A DNA stretch of 64,000 nucleotides from Pelagibius sp. CAU 1746 (lineage in GTDB: Bacteria > Pseudomonadota > Alphaproteobacteria > Kiloniellales > Kiloniellaceae). The stretch covers positions 1 through 64,000 of the forward strand of contig NZ_JBDOQT010000001.1 in assembly GCF_039839785.1 (NCBI RefSeq), given 5' to 3'. The position numbers were made by a program, and so were the translations under genes. The notes under the pieces are model-generated. The model did no database searches, had not been told where the DNA came from, and worked only from the letters and a program-made list of their open reading frames with translations. Within the stretch, counting starts at the first letter, position 1. Every line of letters begins with the position of its first letter. Shown piece after piece: positions 39,705-48,950 of this stretch.

Positions 39705-41288
39705 CTACTTCAGATCCATGTAGCGAACCCGATGCACGTCCTTGGCATTGGGTTCCCAACCGGTCAGCCTGTCGGAGACCAGGTTCTTGGATACGTAGTA
39801 GTAGATCGGAATGACCGGCTGCTCCTCCATGGCAATGGCTTCCGCCTTGGCCATGAGCGAGGAACGCATATCCATGTCACCAGTCGTGCCCGCCTCGACC
39901 ATCAGCTTGTCGAACTCGGAGTTAGAGAACCCCGAATAGTTGTTCGGTCCGGTACGCGTCTCAAGCAGATAGAGGAAGTTCTGGGCGTCGTTGTAGTCGG
40001 CGATCCAGCCGGCGCGCGCGATCGAGAAATCGGCGCTGTTGAGGGCGCGGTAGTGGACCTTGACCTCCGAGTTGAACAGCTCGGTCTCGACTCCGAGGTG
40101 CTGTTTCCACATGGAAGCGATGGCGATGGCGATACGCTTGTGATTTTCGGAGGTGTTGTAGGACAGCGTGAACTTCAGCGGGTTGCCGGGACCGTAGCCG
40201 GCCTCGGCCAGCAAGGCCTTGGCCTTCTCCAGGCGCGCGCTGTAGGGCTCGTCCATCCAACTGACCATGGACGGATTGCCGTAGCCGCCGGCGCCGGGGG
40301 GAACGAAGCTGTAGGCGGGGAGTTCGCCGGTCTTCAGGACCTTGTCGGTGATGATCTCGCGATCGATGGCCATGGACAGCGCCTGGCGCACGCGCTTGTC
40401 GTCGAACGGCGGCTTGCGCAAGTTCATCGGGTAGTAGTAGATGCCGAGGTACGGCGCCACGCGGGTTTCATCCGACAGGTTCGACTTCAGCCATTCGAAC
40501 TGATCGGAAGCGAAGTCCGCCGCCCAGTCGATCTCGCCGGCGCGGAACCGCTTCTGCACGGCCGTGCGGTCTTCCTGCGGGTAGTAGACCACCGTATCGA
40601 TCTTCACGTTGGCCGCGTCATAGAACTTGTCGTTGCGGATCAAGGTTATCTGATCGTTGGGCACCCAATTTTTCAGGGTGTAGGGGCCGTTGACGGCGAT
40701 GTTCTCCGGCTTGGTCCAAGCCTGGCCGTGCTTCTCGATCAGATGCCGGGGTACCGGGAAGGCGGTGTAGTGGGTCAGCTGCTCCAGGAAGAACGGCGTC
40801 GGCCCGACCAGCTTCACTTCCAGGGTCTTGTCGTCGACCGCCCGCACGCTGAGCTTGTCCGCCGGCACCTCGCCGGAGTTGACCTGCTGGGCGTTCTCGA
40901 TCGGGAAAAGCAGCGAGGCATATTCCGCCGCGGTTTCGGGCAGCAGAATCCGGCGCAGGGAGTAGACGAAGTCGCCGGCGGTGACCGGCGTGCCGTCCGA
41001 CCAGCTATGGTCGCGCAGCTTGAAGGTATAGGTCTTGCCGTCGTCGCTGATCGTCCAGCTTTCCGCGGCCCCCGGGATCGGCGTGGCCGACGCGTCCTCG
41101 GTGGTCAGCCCCAGGAACATGTTGCCGACGATGCGATTCTCCCAGACGCCCTGAACGAAATGCGGGTCGAGGGATTCCGGTTCGCCCATGTTTCCGACCC
41201 GCAGGACCTTTTCGGCCTGCGCGCCGCCGGTGAGCGCCACCGCCAGGCCGAAACCCAGCGCCGCGCGCCTAAAGTTCTTGAGAAGCAT
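39705..41288 (-). CDS. oppA: Peptide ABC transporter substrate-binding protein (OppA-type)
   Basis: This is a periplasmic solute-binding protein of family 5. A signal peptide (MLLKNFRRAALGFGLAVALTGGAQA, cut before EKVLRV) is followed by the family opening VGNMGEPESLDPHFVQGVWENRIVGNMFLGL. Further SBP_bac_5 landmarks are SWTISDDGKTYTFKLRDHSWSDGTPVTAGDFVYSLRRIL and MAIDREIITDKV. 527 residues. A GGGAGAA Shine-Dalgarno precedes the ATG. It is the first gene of the oppABCDF operon. Ligand is probably an oligopeptide; murein peptides or other solutes are possible. Confidence 0.94.
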   Translation of the reverse strand: MLLKNFRRAALGFGLAVALTGGAQAEKVLRVGNMGEPESLDPHFVQGVWENRIVGNMFLGLTTEDASATPIPGAAESWTISDDGKTYTFKLRDHSWSDGTPVTAGDFVYSLRRILLPETAAEYASLLFPIENAQQVNSGEVPADKLSVRAVDDKTLEVKLVGPTPFFLEQLTHYTAFPVPRHLIEKHGQAWTKPENIAVNGPYTLKNWVPNDQITLIRNDKFYDAANVKIDTVVYYPQEDRTAVQKRFRAGEIDWAADFASDQFEWLKSNLSDETRVAPYLGIYYYPMNLRKPPFDDKRVRQALSMAIDREIITDKVLKTGELPAYSFVPPGAGGYGNPSMVSWMDEPYSARLEKAKALLAEAGYGPGNPLKFTLSYNTSENHKRIAIAIASMWKQHLGVETELFNSEVKVHYRALNSADFSIARAGWIADYNDAQNFLYLLETRTGPNNYSGFSNSEFDKLMVEAGTTGDMDMRSSLMAKAEAIAMEEQPVIPIYYYVSKNLVSDRLTGWEPNAKDVHRVRYMDLK

Positions 41289-41585
41289 CTTTTGAGTTCT
41301 CCCATTCCGTTATGAAAACCCCTCCCTCACCCGCGGTCTCGCTGCCGTATCCCGGTCTTGTGGCGCAGGTGGTCCGCATATTAGTCCCCTAACGGCTGCG
41401 TGTTTCAAGGGCCATCACCGCGAATTTGCAGCGGTCGGTTGCGTTCTTGCTCCAGGTTCCGCAAGAAAATGACCCTGTCGCCCGATCGGTACTCAACCGA
41501 GCGGCGAATTCAGCCCCGCGAGGAGAAGACTATGGGGGAAGACTATGCGGGAGGGTCCGCGGCGGCCCGGGCCGGGACAGCCGGA
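41289..41585. other. Spacer between accA and oppA
   Basis: 297 bases with no gene that I can support. It should hold the oppA promoter on the minus strand and the accA 3' end. A duplicated GAAGACTATG segment (41525-41534 and 41539-41548) is seen. No convincing terminator with a T tract is visible. Confidence 0.4.
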
Positions 41586-42542
41586 TCAGGAAAGGCCCTT
41601 CTGGCCCATCTCCAGGAACTTCTGACGGCGGGCCTGCTTCAGTTGCAGGCCGCTGTCACGGACCAGATCGCGCAGGCCCGCCTCCAGCTTGTCGCCGACG
41701 CCCTTGATGGTCATCTTGGCCGCCCGGTGGGCGCCGCCCAGGGGCTCCGGGATGATGTCGTCGATGACCCCCAGGCGCAGCAGATCCTGGGCCGTCAGCC
41801 GCAGGGCCTCGGCGGCCTCCTGCGCCTGCTCGCCGGAGCGCCAGAGGATCGAGGCGCAGCCTTCCGGCGAGATCACCGAGTAGATCGAGTGCTCCAGCAT
41901 GTAGACGCGGTTGGCCGCGGCCAGCGCGATGGCGCCGCCGGAGCCGCCCTCGCCGATGATCACCGACAGCAGCGGCACCTCGACGTCCAGGCAGACCTCG
42001 ATGGAGCGGGCGATGGCCTCGGCCTGGCCGCGCTCCTCGGCGCCGATGCCGGGATAGGCGCCGGCGGTGTCGACCAGGGTGATGACCGGCAGGCCGAAAC
42101 GCTCGGCCATGCGCATCAGGCGCTGTGCCTTGCGGTAGCCCTCGGGCCGGGCCATGCCGAAGTTGTGCTTCACGCGCGAGTTGAGATCGGCGCCCTTCTC
42201 GTGGCCGATGACCATGACCGAATAGCCGCGGAAGCGGCCGAGACCGCCGACGATGGCATGGTCCTCGCCGAACAGGCGGTCGCCGGCCATCGGCGTGAAA
42301 TCCTCGACCAGGGCCGAGATGTAGTGCTGGAAGTGCGGACGGTCGGGATGGCGGGCCACCTGGGTCTTCTGCCAGGCCGAAAGCTTGCCGTAGGTCTGGC
42401 GCAGCAGGCGGTCGACCTTGCCCTGCAGCTTCTCGACCTCGTCGGCGATATTGATCTCCCCGTCGTCGGAGAGGTGCCGCAGTTCTTCGATCTTGCCTTC
42501 CAGTTCGGCGATCGGCTTTTCGAAGTCGAGAAAATTGTGCAT
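41586..42542 (-). CDS. accA: Acetyl-CoA carboxylase carboxyltransferase subunit alpha
   Basis: This is the alpha half of the carboxyltransferase that makes malonyl-CoA for fatty acid synthesis. Seen are the N-terminal [23 protein letters not shown]-like [21 protein letters not shown], the crotonase-fold [39 protein letters not shown] and the [32 protein letters not shown] block. Length (318 aa) is normal. ATG start. It is alone on this strand between oppA and malyl-CoA lyase. Confidence 0.97.
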   Translation of the reverse strand: MHNFLDFEKPIAELEGKIEELRHLSDDGEINIADEVEKLQGKVDRLLRQTYGKLSAWQKTQVARHPDRPHFQHYISALVEDFTPMAGDRLFGEDHAIVGGLGRFRGYSVMVIGHEKGADLNSRVKHNFGMARPEGYRKAQRLMRMAERFGLPVITLVDTAGAYPGIGAEERGQAEAIARSIEVCLDVEVPLLSVIIGEGGSGGAIALAAANRVYMLEHSIYSVISPEGCASILWRSGEQAQEAAEALRLTAQDLLRLGVIDDIIPEPLGGAHRAAKMTIKGVGDKLEAGLRDLVRDSGLQLKQARRQKFLEMGQKGLS

Positions 42543-42747
42543 GGGCTTCTATCTAACACAGCATTTCGCGAGTGGCACGCCTAACCGTCGCCCGAAAAGG
42601 AAGGGGCGAAACGGCTGGCGGAACCCTTTGCCGCAAATTCCCGCCGGAATCAAGGGAGGCCGAACCACGGCGCCCGGAACGGCAAAGCCGGCGCCCCCCC
42701 CGCAGAAGAGGGAGCCGCCGGCTCGGTAAGCTCCAAAACGGTGCGGA

Positions 42748-43725
42748 TCAGCCCTTGGCGATCTGGCGCGCCTTCTTGACCATCACCTCGGCCTGCTTGA
42801 TGGAGGCGATGTCGATGAGGCGGCCGTCCAGGGAGACCGCGCCCTTGCCTTCCTTCTGGGCCTGACGCATGGCCTTGAGGATGCGCTTGGCCTTGTCGAC
42901 CTCGGCCTTGGAGGGGCTGTTCTCCTCGTTGGCCAGGCCGATCTGGCTCGGGTGGATGGCCCACTTGCCCTCGCAGCCCAGCACCGCGGCGCGGCGCGCC
43001 TGGGCGCGGAAGCCCTCGGGGTCGGAGAAGTCGCCGAAGGGGCCGTCGATGGGGCGCAGGCCGGCGGCGCGGGCGGCGACCACCATGCGCGCGACGGCGT
43101 AGTGCCACATGTCGCCCCAGTGATAGAGGCGCTCACCCTTGTCGTCCGGATCGGTCAGCACGCCGTACATCTCGTTCGGGCCGCCGATGACGGTGGTGCG
43201 CGCCTTGGTGGAGGCGGCATAGTCGGCGACGCCGAAGTGCAGGCTCTCGTTGCGCGGCGAGGCCTTGGCGATCTCGTCGACGTTGGCCATGCCCAACGCC
43301 GTCTCGATGATCATCTCGAAGCCGATCTTCTTCTTGCGGCCGACGGCCTCCTCGGCCTGGGTCACCAGCATGTCGACGGCGTAGATGTCCGCCGCGGTGC
43401 CGGCCTTGGGGATCATGATCAGGTCCAGACGCTCGCCGCCCTGCTCGATGATGTCGATGACGTCGCGGTACATGTAGTGCGTGTCGAGACCGTTGATGCG
43501 CACCGACATGGTCTTGTTGCCCCAGTCGATCTCGTTCAAGGCCTTGATGATGTTCTTGCGGGCCTGCGGCTTGTCGTCCGGCGCCACCGCGTCCTCAAGA
43601 TCGAGGAACACGACGTCCGCATCGGATTCCGCCGCCTTCTTGAAGAGTTTCGGGTTGCTGCCCGGCACGGCCAGTTCGCTGCGGTTCAGGCGCGCGGGAG
43701 CCTGCTCGACGATGGTAAAGCTCAT
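42748..43725 (-). CDS. mclA: Malyl-CoA/beta-methylmalyl-CoA lyase
   Basis: This is a member of the HpcH/HpaI aldolase family (TIM barrel) that splits malyl-CoA to glyoxylate and acetyl-CoA, and in many relatives beta-methylmalyl-CoA to glyoxylate and propionyl-CoA. Very characteristic blocks are RSELAVPGSNPKLF, DVVFLDLEDAVAPDDKPQARKNII, MSVRINGLDTHYMYRDV, IETALGMANVDEIA, RPIDGPFGDFSDPEGF, KWAIHPSQIGLANE and SLDGRLIDIASIKQAEV. The length (325 aa) and these blocks fit MclA of methylotrophs and Mcl1 of Rhodobacter rather than citrate lyase beta. It suggests a serine cycle, ethylmalonyl-CoA or glyoxylate route elsewhere in the genome. Confidence 0.9.
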   Translation of the reverse strand: MSFTIVEQAPARLNRSELAVPGSNPKLFKKAAESDADVVFLDLEDAVAPDDKPQARKNIIKALNEIDWGNKTMSVRINGLDTHYMYRDVIDIIEQGGERLDLIMIPKAGTAADIYAVDMLVTQAEEAVGRKKKIGFEMIIETALGMANVDEIAKASPRNESLHFGVADYAASTKARTTVIGGPNEMYGVLTDPDDKGERLYHWGDMWHYAVARMVVAARAAGLRPIDGPFGDFSDPEGFRAQARRAAVLGCEGKWAIHPSQIGLANEENSPSKAEVDKAKRILKAMRQAQKEGKGAVSLDGRLIDIASIKQAEVMVKKARQIAKG

Positions 43726-43786
43726 GGAAGTACCCCTGCTGTCTCAGAGTGCGCTAGTCGATGTACGTCGGCCTGCCCGGGGGGCC

Positions 43787-43862
43787 AGCCCGAATTTTTC
43801 AAGCTATGGTGGGCGTCACGGCGGCGAATTTGCCGACAGGCATAGCTTGAGAAATCCGGGCT
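43787..43862. repeat. Long inverted repeat between mclA and xerD
   Basis: Two 22-base arms (43787-43808 and 43841-43862, AGCCCG...CAAGCTATG and its complement) pair with two mismatches around a 32-base centre. This is about 62 bases upstream of the mclA start. It could be a remnant of a miniature element, a bidirectional terminator/RNA structure, or an operator region. No transposase or target duplication is visible. Confidence 0.8.
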
Positions 43863-43937
43863 AACACCCAGCCAACTCAGCTGCGGAAACTGGTCACCCC
43901 AGTGGGTCTTGTCAACCGGAAGAATCCGGCCGCAGGC

Positions 43938-44897
43938 TCAACGCGGCCCCGTCCGGCCGCGCGCCAGAGGATGATGATCCTGAACCAGGGATTTCAGGCG
44001 CTCGCCGAGCACATGCGTATAGATCTGCGTCGTCGATATGTCGGCGTGGCCCAGCATCTTCTGCAGGGCGCGCAGGTCTGCTCCGTGGTCCAGCAGGTGA
44101 CTGGCGAAGGCGTGACGCAGCACGTGAGGCGAGACCCTGGCCGGATCGATCCCGGTCCGGCGCGCCAGGTCCTTCAGCAACTGCGCGACCCGGTGGCGGG
44201 TGATGTGGCCTTCGGCGCCGCGCGACGGGAAAAGCCACGGCGAGGCGGCCTTGACGGCCGTCGGCGCCTTGGCTCCCTTGCCCGGGCCGGGGAGGAAATG
44301 ATCGCGCGCGGCGAGATAGGCCGAGAGGCTTTCGCGCGCCGCCGGGCTGAGCGGCACCATACGCTCCTTGCCCCCCTTGCCCTGGACGATGAGCAGGCGC
44401 TGGTCGCGCTGGGCGGCGGCGAGGCGCAGGCCGACCAGTTCCGAAATGCGCAGGCCGGTGGCATAGAGCAGTTCCACCAGCGCCGCCAGCCGCAGCGCCT
44501 CGGGCCCCTCGCCCGCCTGGGCCGCGTCCAGCAGGGCGCCGACCTCGTCCTCGCTCAGGATCTTCGGCAGGGCGCGGCCCTGACGCGGGCTGTCGACCTC
44601 GGCGCTGGGATCGTCGCCACGCAGAGTCTCGCTCAGCAGGAAACGGTAGAACTGGCGCAGCGCCGAAAGGCGGCGCGCGGCGGTGCGCGGCGCCATGCCG
44701 GCCCGGGCGAGAGCGCCCAGGAAGGCACGGATATCGTCGGCCGTGGCCGCCTCCAGGGCCCGGCGCCGACCGAGAAACTCGGTAAAGGCCTGCAGATCGC
44801 GGCGATAGGCCTCCAGGGTGTTGGCGGCGGCGCCGCGCTCGGCGGCCAGCATCTCCAGGAACGGCTCGATCTGGGGGCTGTTGGGCCCGTCACCCAT
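43938..44897 (-). CDS. xerD: Site-specific tyrosine recombinase XerD
   Basis: It resolves chromosome dimers at dif together with XerC. An N-terminal SAM-like core-binding domain ([31 protein letters not shown]) precedes the catalytic domain. Catalytic residues seen are the Arg in [14 protein letters not shown]258-x-x-R261 in [23 protein letters not shown]284 ([16 protein letters not shown]) and the nucleophile Y293. Length is 319 residues. XerD is preferred to XerC because of the [13 protein letters not shown] ending and the neighbours aroK/aroB. It starts 9 bases after the end of the secreted-protein gene. Confidence 0.93.
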   Translation of the reverse strand: MGDGPNSPQIEPFLEMLAAERGAAANTLEAYRRDLQAFTEFLGRRRALEAATADDIRAFLGALARAGMAPRTAARRLSALRQFYRFLLSETLRGDDPSAEVDSPRQGRALPKILSEDEVGALLDAAQAGEGPEALRLAALVELLYATGLRISELVGLRLAAAQRDQRLLIVQGKGGKERMVPLSPAARESLSAYLAARDHFLPGPGKGAKAPTAVKAASPWLFPSRGAEGHITRHRVAQLLKDLARRTGIDPARVSPHVLRHAFASHLLDHGADLRALQKMLGHADISTTQIYTHVLGERLKSLVQDHHPLARGRTGPR

Positions 44898-44906
44898 GAG
44901 GGCGGC

Positions 44907-46766
44907 CTAGGGCCGGGCGGCCAGCGCCGCCTCGATGGCTAGGGCCCGGGCCTCGTTGCCGAGGCCGACGGCGGCCAGCGCAGAGACGGCGTAGCCCAGC
45001 GCCAGGGGATGACTATCGGCCGGCGCCGCCACGCCCAGCGCGTCCACCGCCAGCAGAACGCTCTCGCCGCGCTTGCCTTCGGCGGCCGCGTCGCCCAGCG
45101 CCAGAAGGCTCGGCAAACGCTCCAGGGGCCGGGCCGCCGCCCCGTCTTGCGCGAGCTGGGCCCAGCTCAGCGGCTCTTCCTGCCCCAGCGCGCGGGACAG
45201 CATCAGCATGAGCAGGCGCCGCTCGGCAGCCGCAGGGCTCTCCGCCGTACTTTCGGCACTCAGGGGCTCGGCCGCGCCGGCAAGGCGGCGCAGCGGCGTC
45301 AGCTCGTCGTAGGCCGCTTGCGATTCCGGATCCTTCAAGCCGTCGATGCGCAGCACCGAGAGCCAGCCGCCGGCGCGCTCGAACTGGCCGAGGCGGAACA
45401 GGGCGCGTGCCGCCTGAGGGGCGAACCACGCCAGCTCCGGGCTCGGCGCCAGCCCGGTCAAAACCGGCTTCAGGGCACGGGCCACAGCGTTGGACCTGCC
45501 GTCCGCCTCGGCCGAGAGCAGCGCCGCGCGCAGGATTTCCGCCTTGGTCGCCGCCAGGCTCTCGCGGTTGGCGGCCCGGTACAGCAGAGCCCGGCCGCTC
45601 ACGCCGCCCTCCCGCTCTGCCTGAGCCAGGGCGTCGGCCAGATCGGCCTCGGTGAACTCGAAGGCGGCGTAGGCACCGGCCAGGCGTTCGCCCGGCAGGG
45701 CGCCGACCTCGGCCAGACGCTCCACCGCCGCCGCGTGAACGGCGTGGTCGCCGCCGGCGAGCTGCGCGATGCCGTGCAGCAGCGGCGGGCCGGCGCCCGC
45801 CACGGTCTCGGCCGAGACCGCGCCGCCGGTCCTGCGCAGGATCGCCAGATTGAGGGGAGTTAGCCCCTCGCCGCCGACCCTGCCGGGCGTGCCGCTGATG
45901 AAGCCGTCGGCCAGAACGAAGAACGCGGGGTCGCCGTCAGGGGCCTGCTCGCGCAGCAGGTCGAGCCCCAACATCGCCTGGTCGCCTTGTTCGGCCAGGA
46001 ACTGGCAATAGATCTGCGCCTTGGCCCAATAGAGATCGCGCGGATAGCGCGCCAGGCCGGCAGGCACCTCGCCGCAGGCTTGGCTGTCCTTGCCGGCCAG
46101 CAGCAGACCGTCGACCTTGGTCCGGGCCAGCCAGGGGTCCTCGACCCGCTGCGGCACCAGGGCCAGCAGACGGTTGAGGCCGGCCAGCGCGCCCAAGGCG
46201 TAGAGCCGCTCAGCGCGCAAGCGCAGGAAGCCGCTCTCCCCCGCCGCGGCCTTCTGGACCGTGGCCAGGGCGTCGGCAACGGTCGGACCCGCCGGGTCCG
46301 CTGGGCCGCCGCCGGGCGGCGGCGCGCTGGTCAGCAGCAGCCGCGTGGCCAGACTGTGCAGGGTCGGCGAAGTGATGCCGGCGGGCAGCCCGGCCAGCAG
46401 CGACTCAACCAATGGGCGCGGGCTGCCGGCCCAGACGCGCGGGCCGAACCCGCCGCTGCCCAGGTCGAGAATGCCCAGGGCCTCCGGATCCAGTTCGCCC
46501 AGGCGGTCGATCTCGATGCCCTCGGCCCCTTCGCCCTCCACCTGCGGCGTCTCGGCGGCGCGCTCGGACGGCAGGGACGGCTGGTCGCCCGCCGCGGCCG
46601 CCGGCCGCTCCGGCGCCACCGTCGGCGGGAAGAGGGAGATCGGCGCGTCCTGCGCCACGGCCCCCGGTGCGGCGGCCCAGAGGGCGACGCAGAGGGCGCT
46701 TGCGCAGCACAAGACGGCGGCGCGCGCTGGCAGGCGGGGCTGGCGGCTAGCGGGGGAAGCGTTCAT
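44907..46766 (-). CDS. Hypothetical exported protein, Ala-rich helical repeats
   Basis: I do not recognise a named family. A signal peptide (residues 1-39, cut after AVA before QDAP) suggests a periplasmic location. A Pro/Glu linker follows, then an Ala/Leu-rich body (about 90-619) that looks like stacked helix pairs, reminiscent of tetratricopeptide solenoids without clear TPR consensus (for example LRLRAERLYALGALAGLNRLLALVPQ). Some Cys are present (QACGEVPAG, AQIYCQFL). It lies between the 46-codon membrane protein, whose end it overlaps by 20 bases, and xerD. The overlap suggests coupled synthesis of the two. It may be an envelope scaffold; this is a guess. Confidence 0.75.
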   Translation of the reverse strand: MNASPASRQPRLPARAAVLCCASALCVALWAAAPGAVAQDAPISLFPPTVAPERPAAAAGDQPSLPSERAAETPQVEGEGAEGIEIDRLGELDPEALGILDLGSGGFGPRVWAGSPRPLVESLLAGLPAGITSPTLHSLATRLLLTSAPPPGGGPADPAGPTVADALATVQKAAAGESGFLRLRAERLYALGALAGLNRLLALVPQRVEDPWLARTKVDGLLLAGKDSQACGEVPAGLARYPRDLYWAKAQIYCQFLAEQGDQAMLGLDLLREQAPDGDPAFFVLADGFISGTPGRVGGEGLTPLNLAILRRTGGAVSAETVAGAGPPLLHGIAQLAGGDHAVHAAAVERLAEVGALPGERLAGAYAAFEFTEADLADALAQAEREGGVSGRALLYRAANRESLAATKAEILRAALLSAEADGRSNAVARALKPVLTGLAPSPELAWFAPQAARALFRLGQFERAGGWLSVLRIDGLKDPESQAAYDELTPLRRLAGAAEPLSAESTAESPAAAERRLLMLMLSRALGQEEPLSWAQLAQDGAAARPLERLPSLLALGDAAAEGKRGESVLLAVDALGVAAPADSHPLALGYAVSALAAVGLGNEARALAIEAALAARP

Positions 46767-46887
46767 CGGGCAGCGCCTTCTCGACCGGCGCCGAGGGCGG
46801 CGGGATGTCCCAGGTCAACAGAAAGAAGCCGCCGGAGACGATGAGACCGGCGAGAACGACAAGAGCAACGAGGGTGGTCTTTTTCAT
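46747..46887 (-). CDS. Small single-pass membrane protein (46 aa)
   Basis: A short gene with a clear protein shape: MKKTTLVALVVLAGLIV starts a signal-anchor helix (residues 4-25), then WDIPPPSAPVEKALPDERFPR as a periplasmic tail. The ATG at 46887 is the only good start. The stop TAG lies 20 bases inside the following 619-residue gene, so the two are likely translationally coupled. I recall similar tiny frames with a PPPSAPVEK-LPDERFPR tail upstream of the same large gene in related genomes, but cannot verify this here. Function unknown; it might anchor or assist the exported partner. Confidence 0.7.
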   Translation of the reverse strand: MKKTTLVALVVLAGLIVSGGFFLLTWDIPPPSAPVEKALPDERFPR

Positions 46888-47090
46888 AAAATAAATCGCG
46901 TGCGGCTGAGGACTGCGTGAACGGGATCGGCAGCAGTGTTACGCTGTTCCGGGCCGGCGCCGGCCGCTGGTCGGGCAACACTGTCTACTTGTGCCGTCAA
47001 GATGGTTTTATGATAAGGTCCGAATCTGGCGCGAATGCGGCAGTTTACCTAGGGTCTTTCATCGTTGCAACGATCAGCAGGCGAGTTTCG

Positions 47091-47690
47091 GTGGTTCATA
47101 CAAGCGAAGAGGTGGCGGACGCCGGGAGCATTTCCCTGGCCGTGCCCCGCACCATTGCCCTGGTGGGGCTGATGGGCGCCGGCAAGTCCTGCATCGGTCG
47201 CCTGCTTGCCGCCTCGCTCGACCTGCCCTTCGTCGATGCCGACAAGGAAATCGAGACCGCCGCCGGCTGCTCCATCGAGGACATCTTCTCCGCCCACGGC
47301 GAAGCGGCTTTCCGTGACGGAGAACGCCGGGTGATCGCCCGCCTGCTCGACGAACCGAAGATGGTGCTGGCCACCGGCGGCGGCGCCTTCATGGACCCCG
47401 AAACGCGCCGGCTGATCCGCGAGCGCGCCATCTCCGTGTGGCTGCGCGCCGATGTCGACCTGCTGCTGCGCCGCACGGCCCGGCGCAACAACCGGCCGCT
47501 GCTGAAGCGCGGCGACCCGCGCCAGATTCTCAGCGAACTGATCGCGTTGCGCTATCCGGTCTACGCCGAGGCCGACGTGGTGGTCGATTCCGTCGACGGT
47601 CCGCCAGAGACGACGCTGGCCCGCGTCGTGAAAGGACTGCAGCACCATATAAGGAAACACGGCGCAGCCCCCGGAAAGGCCGGACAATGA
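47091..47690 (+). CDS. aroK: Shikimate kinase
   Basis: It phosphorylates shikimate at O3 in aromatic amino-acid synthesis. The P-loop GLMGAGKSCIGRLLA, the shikimate-binding DADKEIE, FRDGERRV and TGGGAFMDPETRRLI motifs and the lid RRNNRPLL are seen. The frame is open from 46917, but only from about residue 75 of that frame does the family begin. I choose GTG 47091 (199 residues) with GGCGAG upstream; ATG 47010 is also possible. The stop overlaps the aroB start (ATGA). Confidence 0.93.
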   Translation: MVHTSEEVADAGSISLAVPRTIALVGLMGAGKSCIGRLLAASLDLPFVDADKEIETAAGCSIEDIFSAHGEAAFRDGERRVIARLLDEPKMVLATGGGAFMDPETRRLIRERAISVWLRADVDLLLRRTARRNNRPLLKRGDPRQILSELIALRYPVYAEADVVVDSVDGPPETTLARVVKGLQHHIRKHGAAPGKAGQ

Positions 47691-48865
47691 GCCCGCACCA
47701 GCCCCTGCGCGTTGAGCTGGGCGAGCGCAGCTACGACATTCTGATCGGCACCACCGTGATGGCCGAGGCCGGCAAGCTGATGCGTCCCGTGCTGAAGAGC
47801 GACCGGGTCGTCGTCATCACCGACGCCAACGTCGCCGCGCTGCACCTGGCGCGCCTGCAGCGCGCCCTCGACGACGCCGGACTGCGGCACGACAGCATCG
47901 TCATGCCGCCCGGCGACGCCACCAAGAGCCTGGACCAGCTGGGCGTTCTGGTCGGCAAGCTGCTGGACATGAAGGTCGAGCGCTCGACCACCCTGGTGGC
48001 CCTGGGCGGCGGGATGATCGGCGACCTCGCCGGCTTCGCCGCGGCGGTGACCCTGCGCGGCATCGATTTCGTGCAGATCCCCACCAGCCTGCTGGCCCAG
48101 GTCGACAGCTCCGTCGGCGGCAAGACCGGCATCAACGCCCCGCAGGGCAAGAACCTGATCGGCGCCTTCCACCAGCCGCGCCTGGTGCTGGCCGACACCT
48201 CGATCCTGACCACCCTGCCACGCCGCGAGATGCTGGCGGGCTACGCCGAGATCGTGAAGTACGGCCTGATCCGCGACGCCGCGTTCTTCCACTGGCTGGA
48301 GGCGCACGGCGCCGACCTGGTCCAGGGCGAGCGCGCCGAACTGCAGCACGGCGTGCTGGAAAGCTGCCGCGCCAAGGCCGAGGTCGTGGCCGCCGACGAA
48401 CGCGAGAGCGGCCAGCGCGCGCTGTTGAACCTAGGGCACACCTTCGGACATGCCCTGGAGGCCGAGACCGGGTACGGCGACGAACTGCTGCACGGCGAAG
48501 GCGTCGCCGTGGGCATGGTCATGGCCTTCGACCTGTCGGTGCAGCGCGGCCACTGCCCGCCGGAGGCCGCCGACCGGGTGCGCCGCCATCTGGCCGCCGT
48601 CGGCCTGCCGACCGGATTCGCCGACCTGGCGCCGCGCCACTGGGACGTGGAGCGCCTTGTCGGACATATGTCGCGCGACAAGAAGGTGAGCGGCGGGCGC
48701 ATTACCTTCGTCCTTGTGCGCGGCATCGGCGAGGCCTATCTGGACAGGACCGTAGAGTTGGACGAGGTGCGCGCGCTCTTGACCGCCGCCTTGAACGACG
48801 CCGACCAGCTCGCCCGGGAGAACGAAGCCTCGGGCATAACGACGCGGGCCACGCTCGGCAGTTGA
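47687..48865 (+). CDS. aroB: 3-dehydroquinate synthase
   Basis: The second shikimate-pathway enzyme, turning DAHP to 3-dehydroquinate with NAD and zinc. Seen are VVITDANVAALH, the NAD-binding ALGGGMIGDLAGFAAA, QIPTSLLAQVDSSVGGKTGIN, HQPRLVLADTSILTTLP, YAEIVKYGLI, and metal ligands in NLGHTFGHALE and HGEGVAVGM. 392 residues; the C-terminus has an extra 20-residue polar tail. ATG at 47687 overlaps the aroK stop by four bases, giving a classic aroKB pair. Confidence 0.97.
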   Translation: MSPHQPLRVELGERSYDILIGTTVMAEAGKLMRPVLKSDRVVVITDANVAALHLARLQRALDDAGLRHDSIVMPPGDATKSLDQLGVLVGKLLDMKVERSTTLVALGGGMIGDLAGFAAAVTLRGIDFVQIPTSLLAQVDSSVGGKTGINAPQGKNLIGAFHQPRLVLADTSILTTLPRREMLAGYAEIVKYGLIRDAAFFHWLEAHGADLVQGERAELQHGVLESCRAKAEVVAADERESGQRALLNLGHTFGHALEAETGYGDELLHGEGVAVGMVMAFDLSVQRGHCPPEAADRVRRHLAAVGLPTGFADLAPRHWDVERLVGHMSRDKKVSGGRITFVLVRGIGEAYLDRTVELDEVRALLTAALNDADQLARENEASGITTRATLGS

Positions 48866-48950
48866 ACGCCGAGAGACCGTCCCGCCACGCTCCGCCTTGG
48901 GAGCCGCCCGCAAGACACGATGCCTTTTCAGCAACCTGAATAGATCGACC

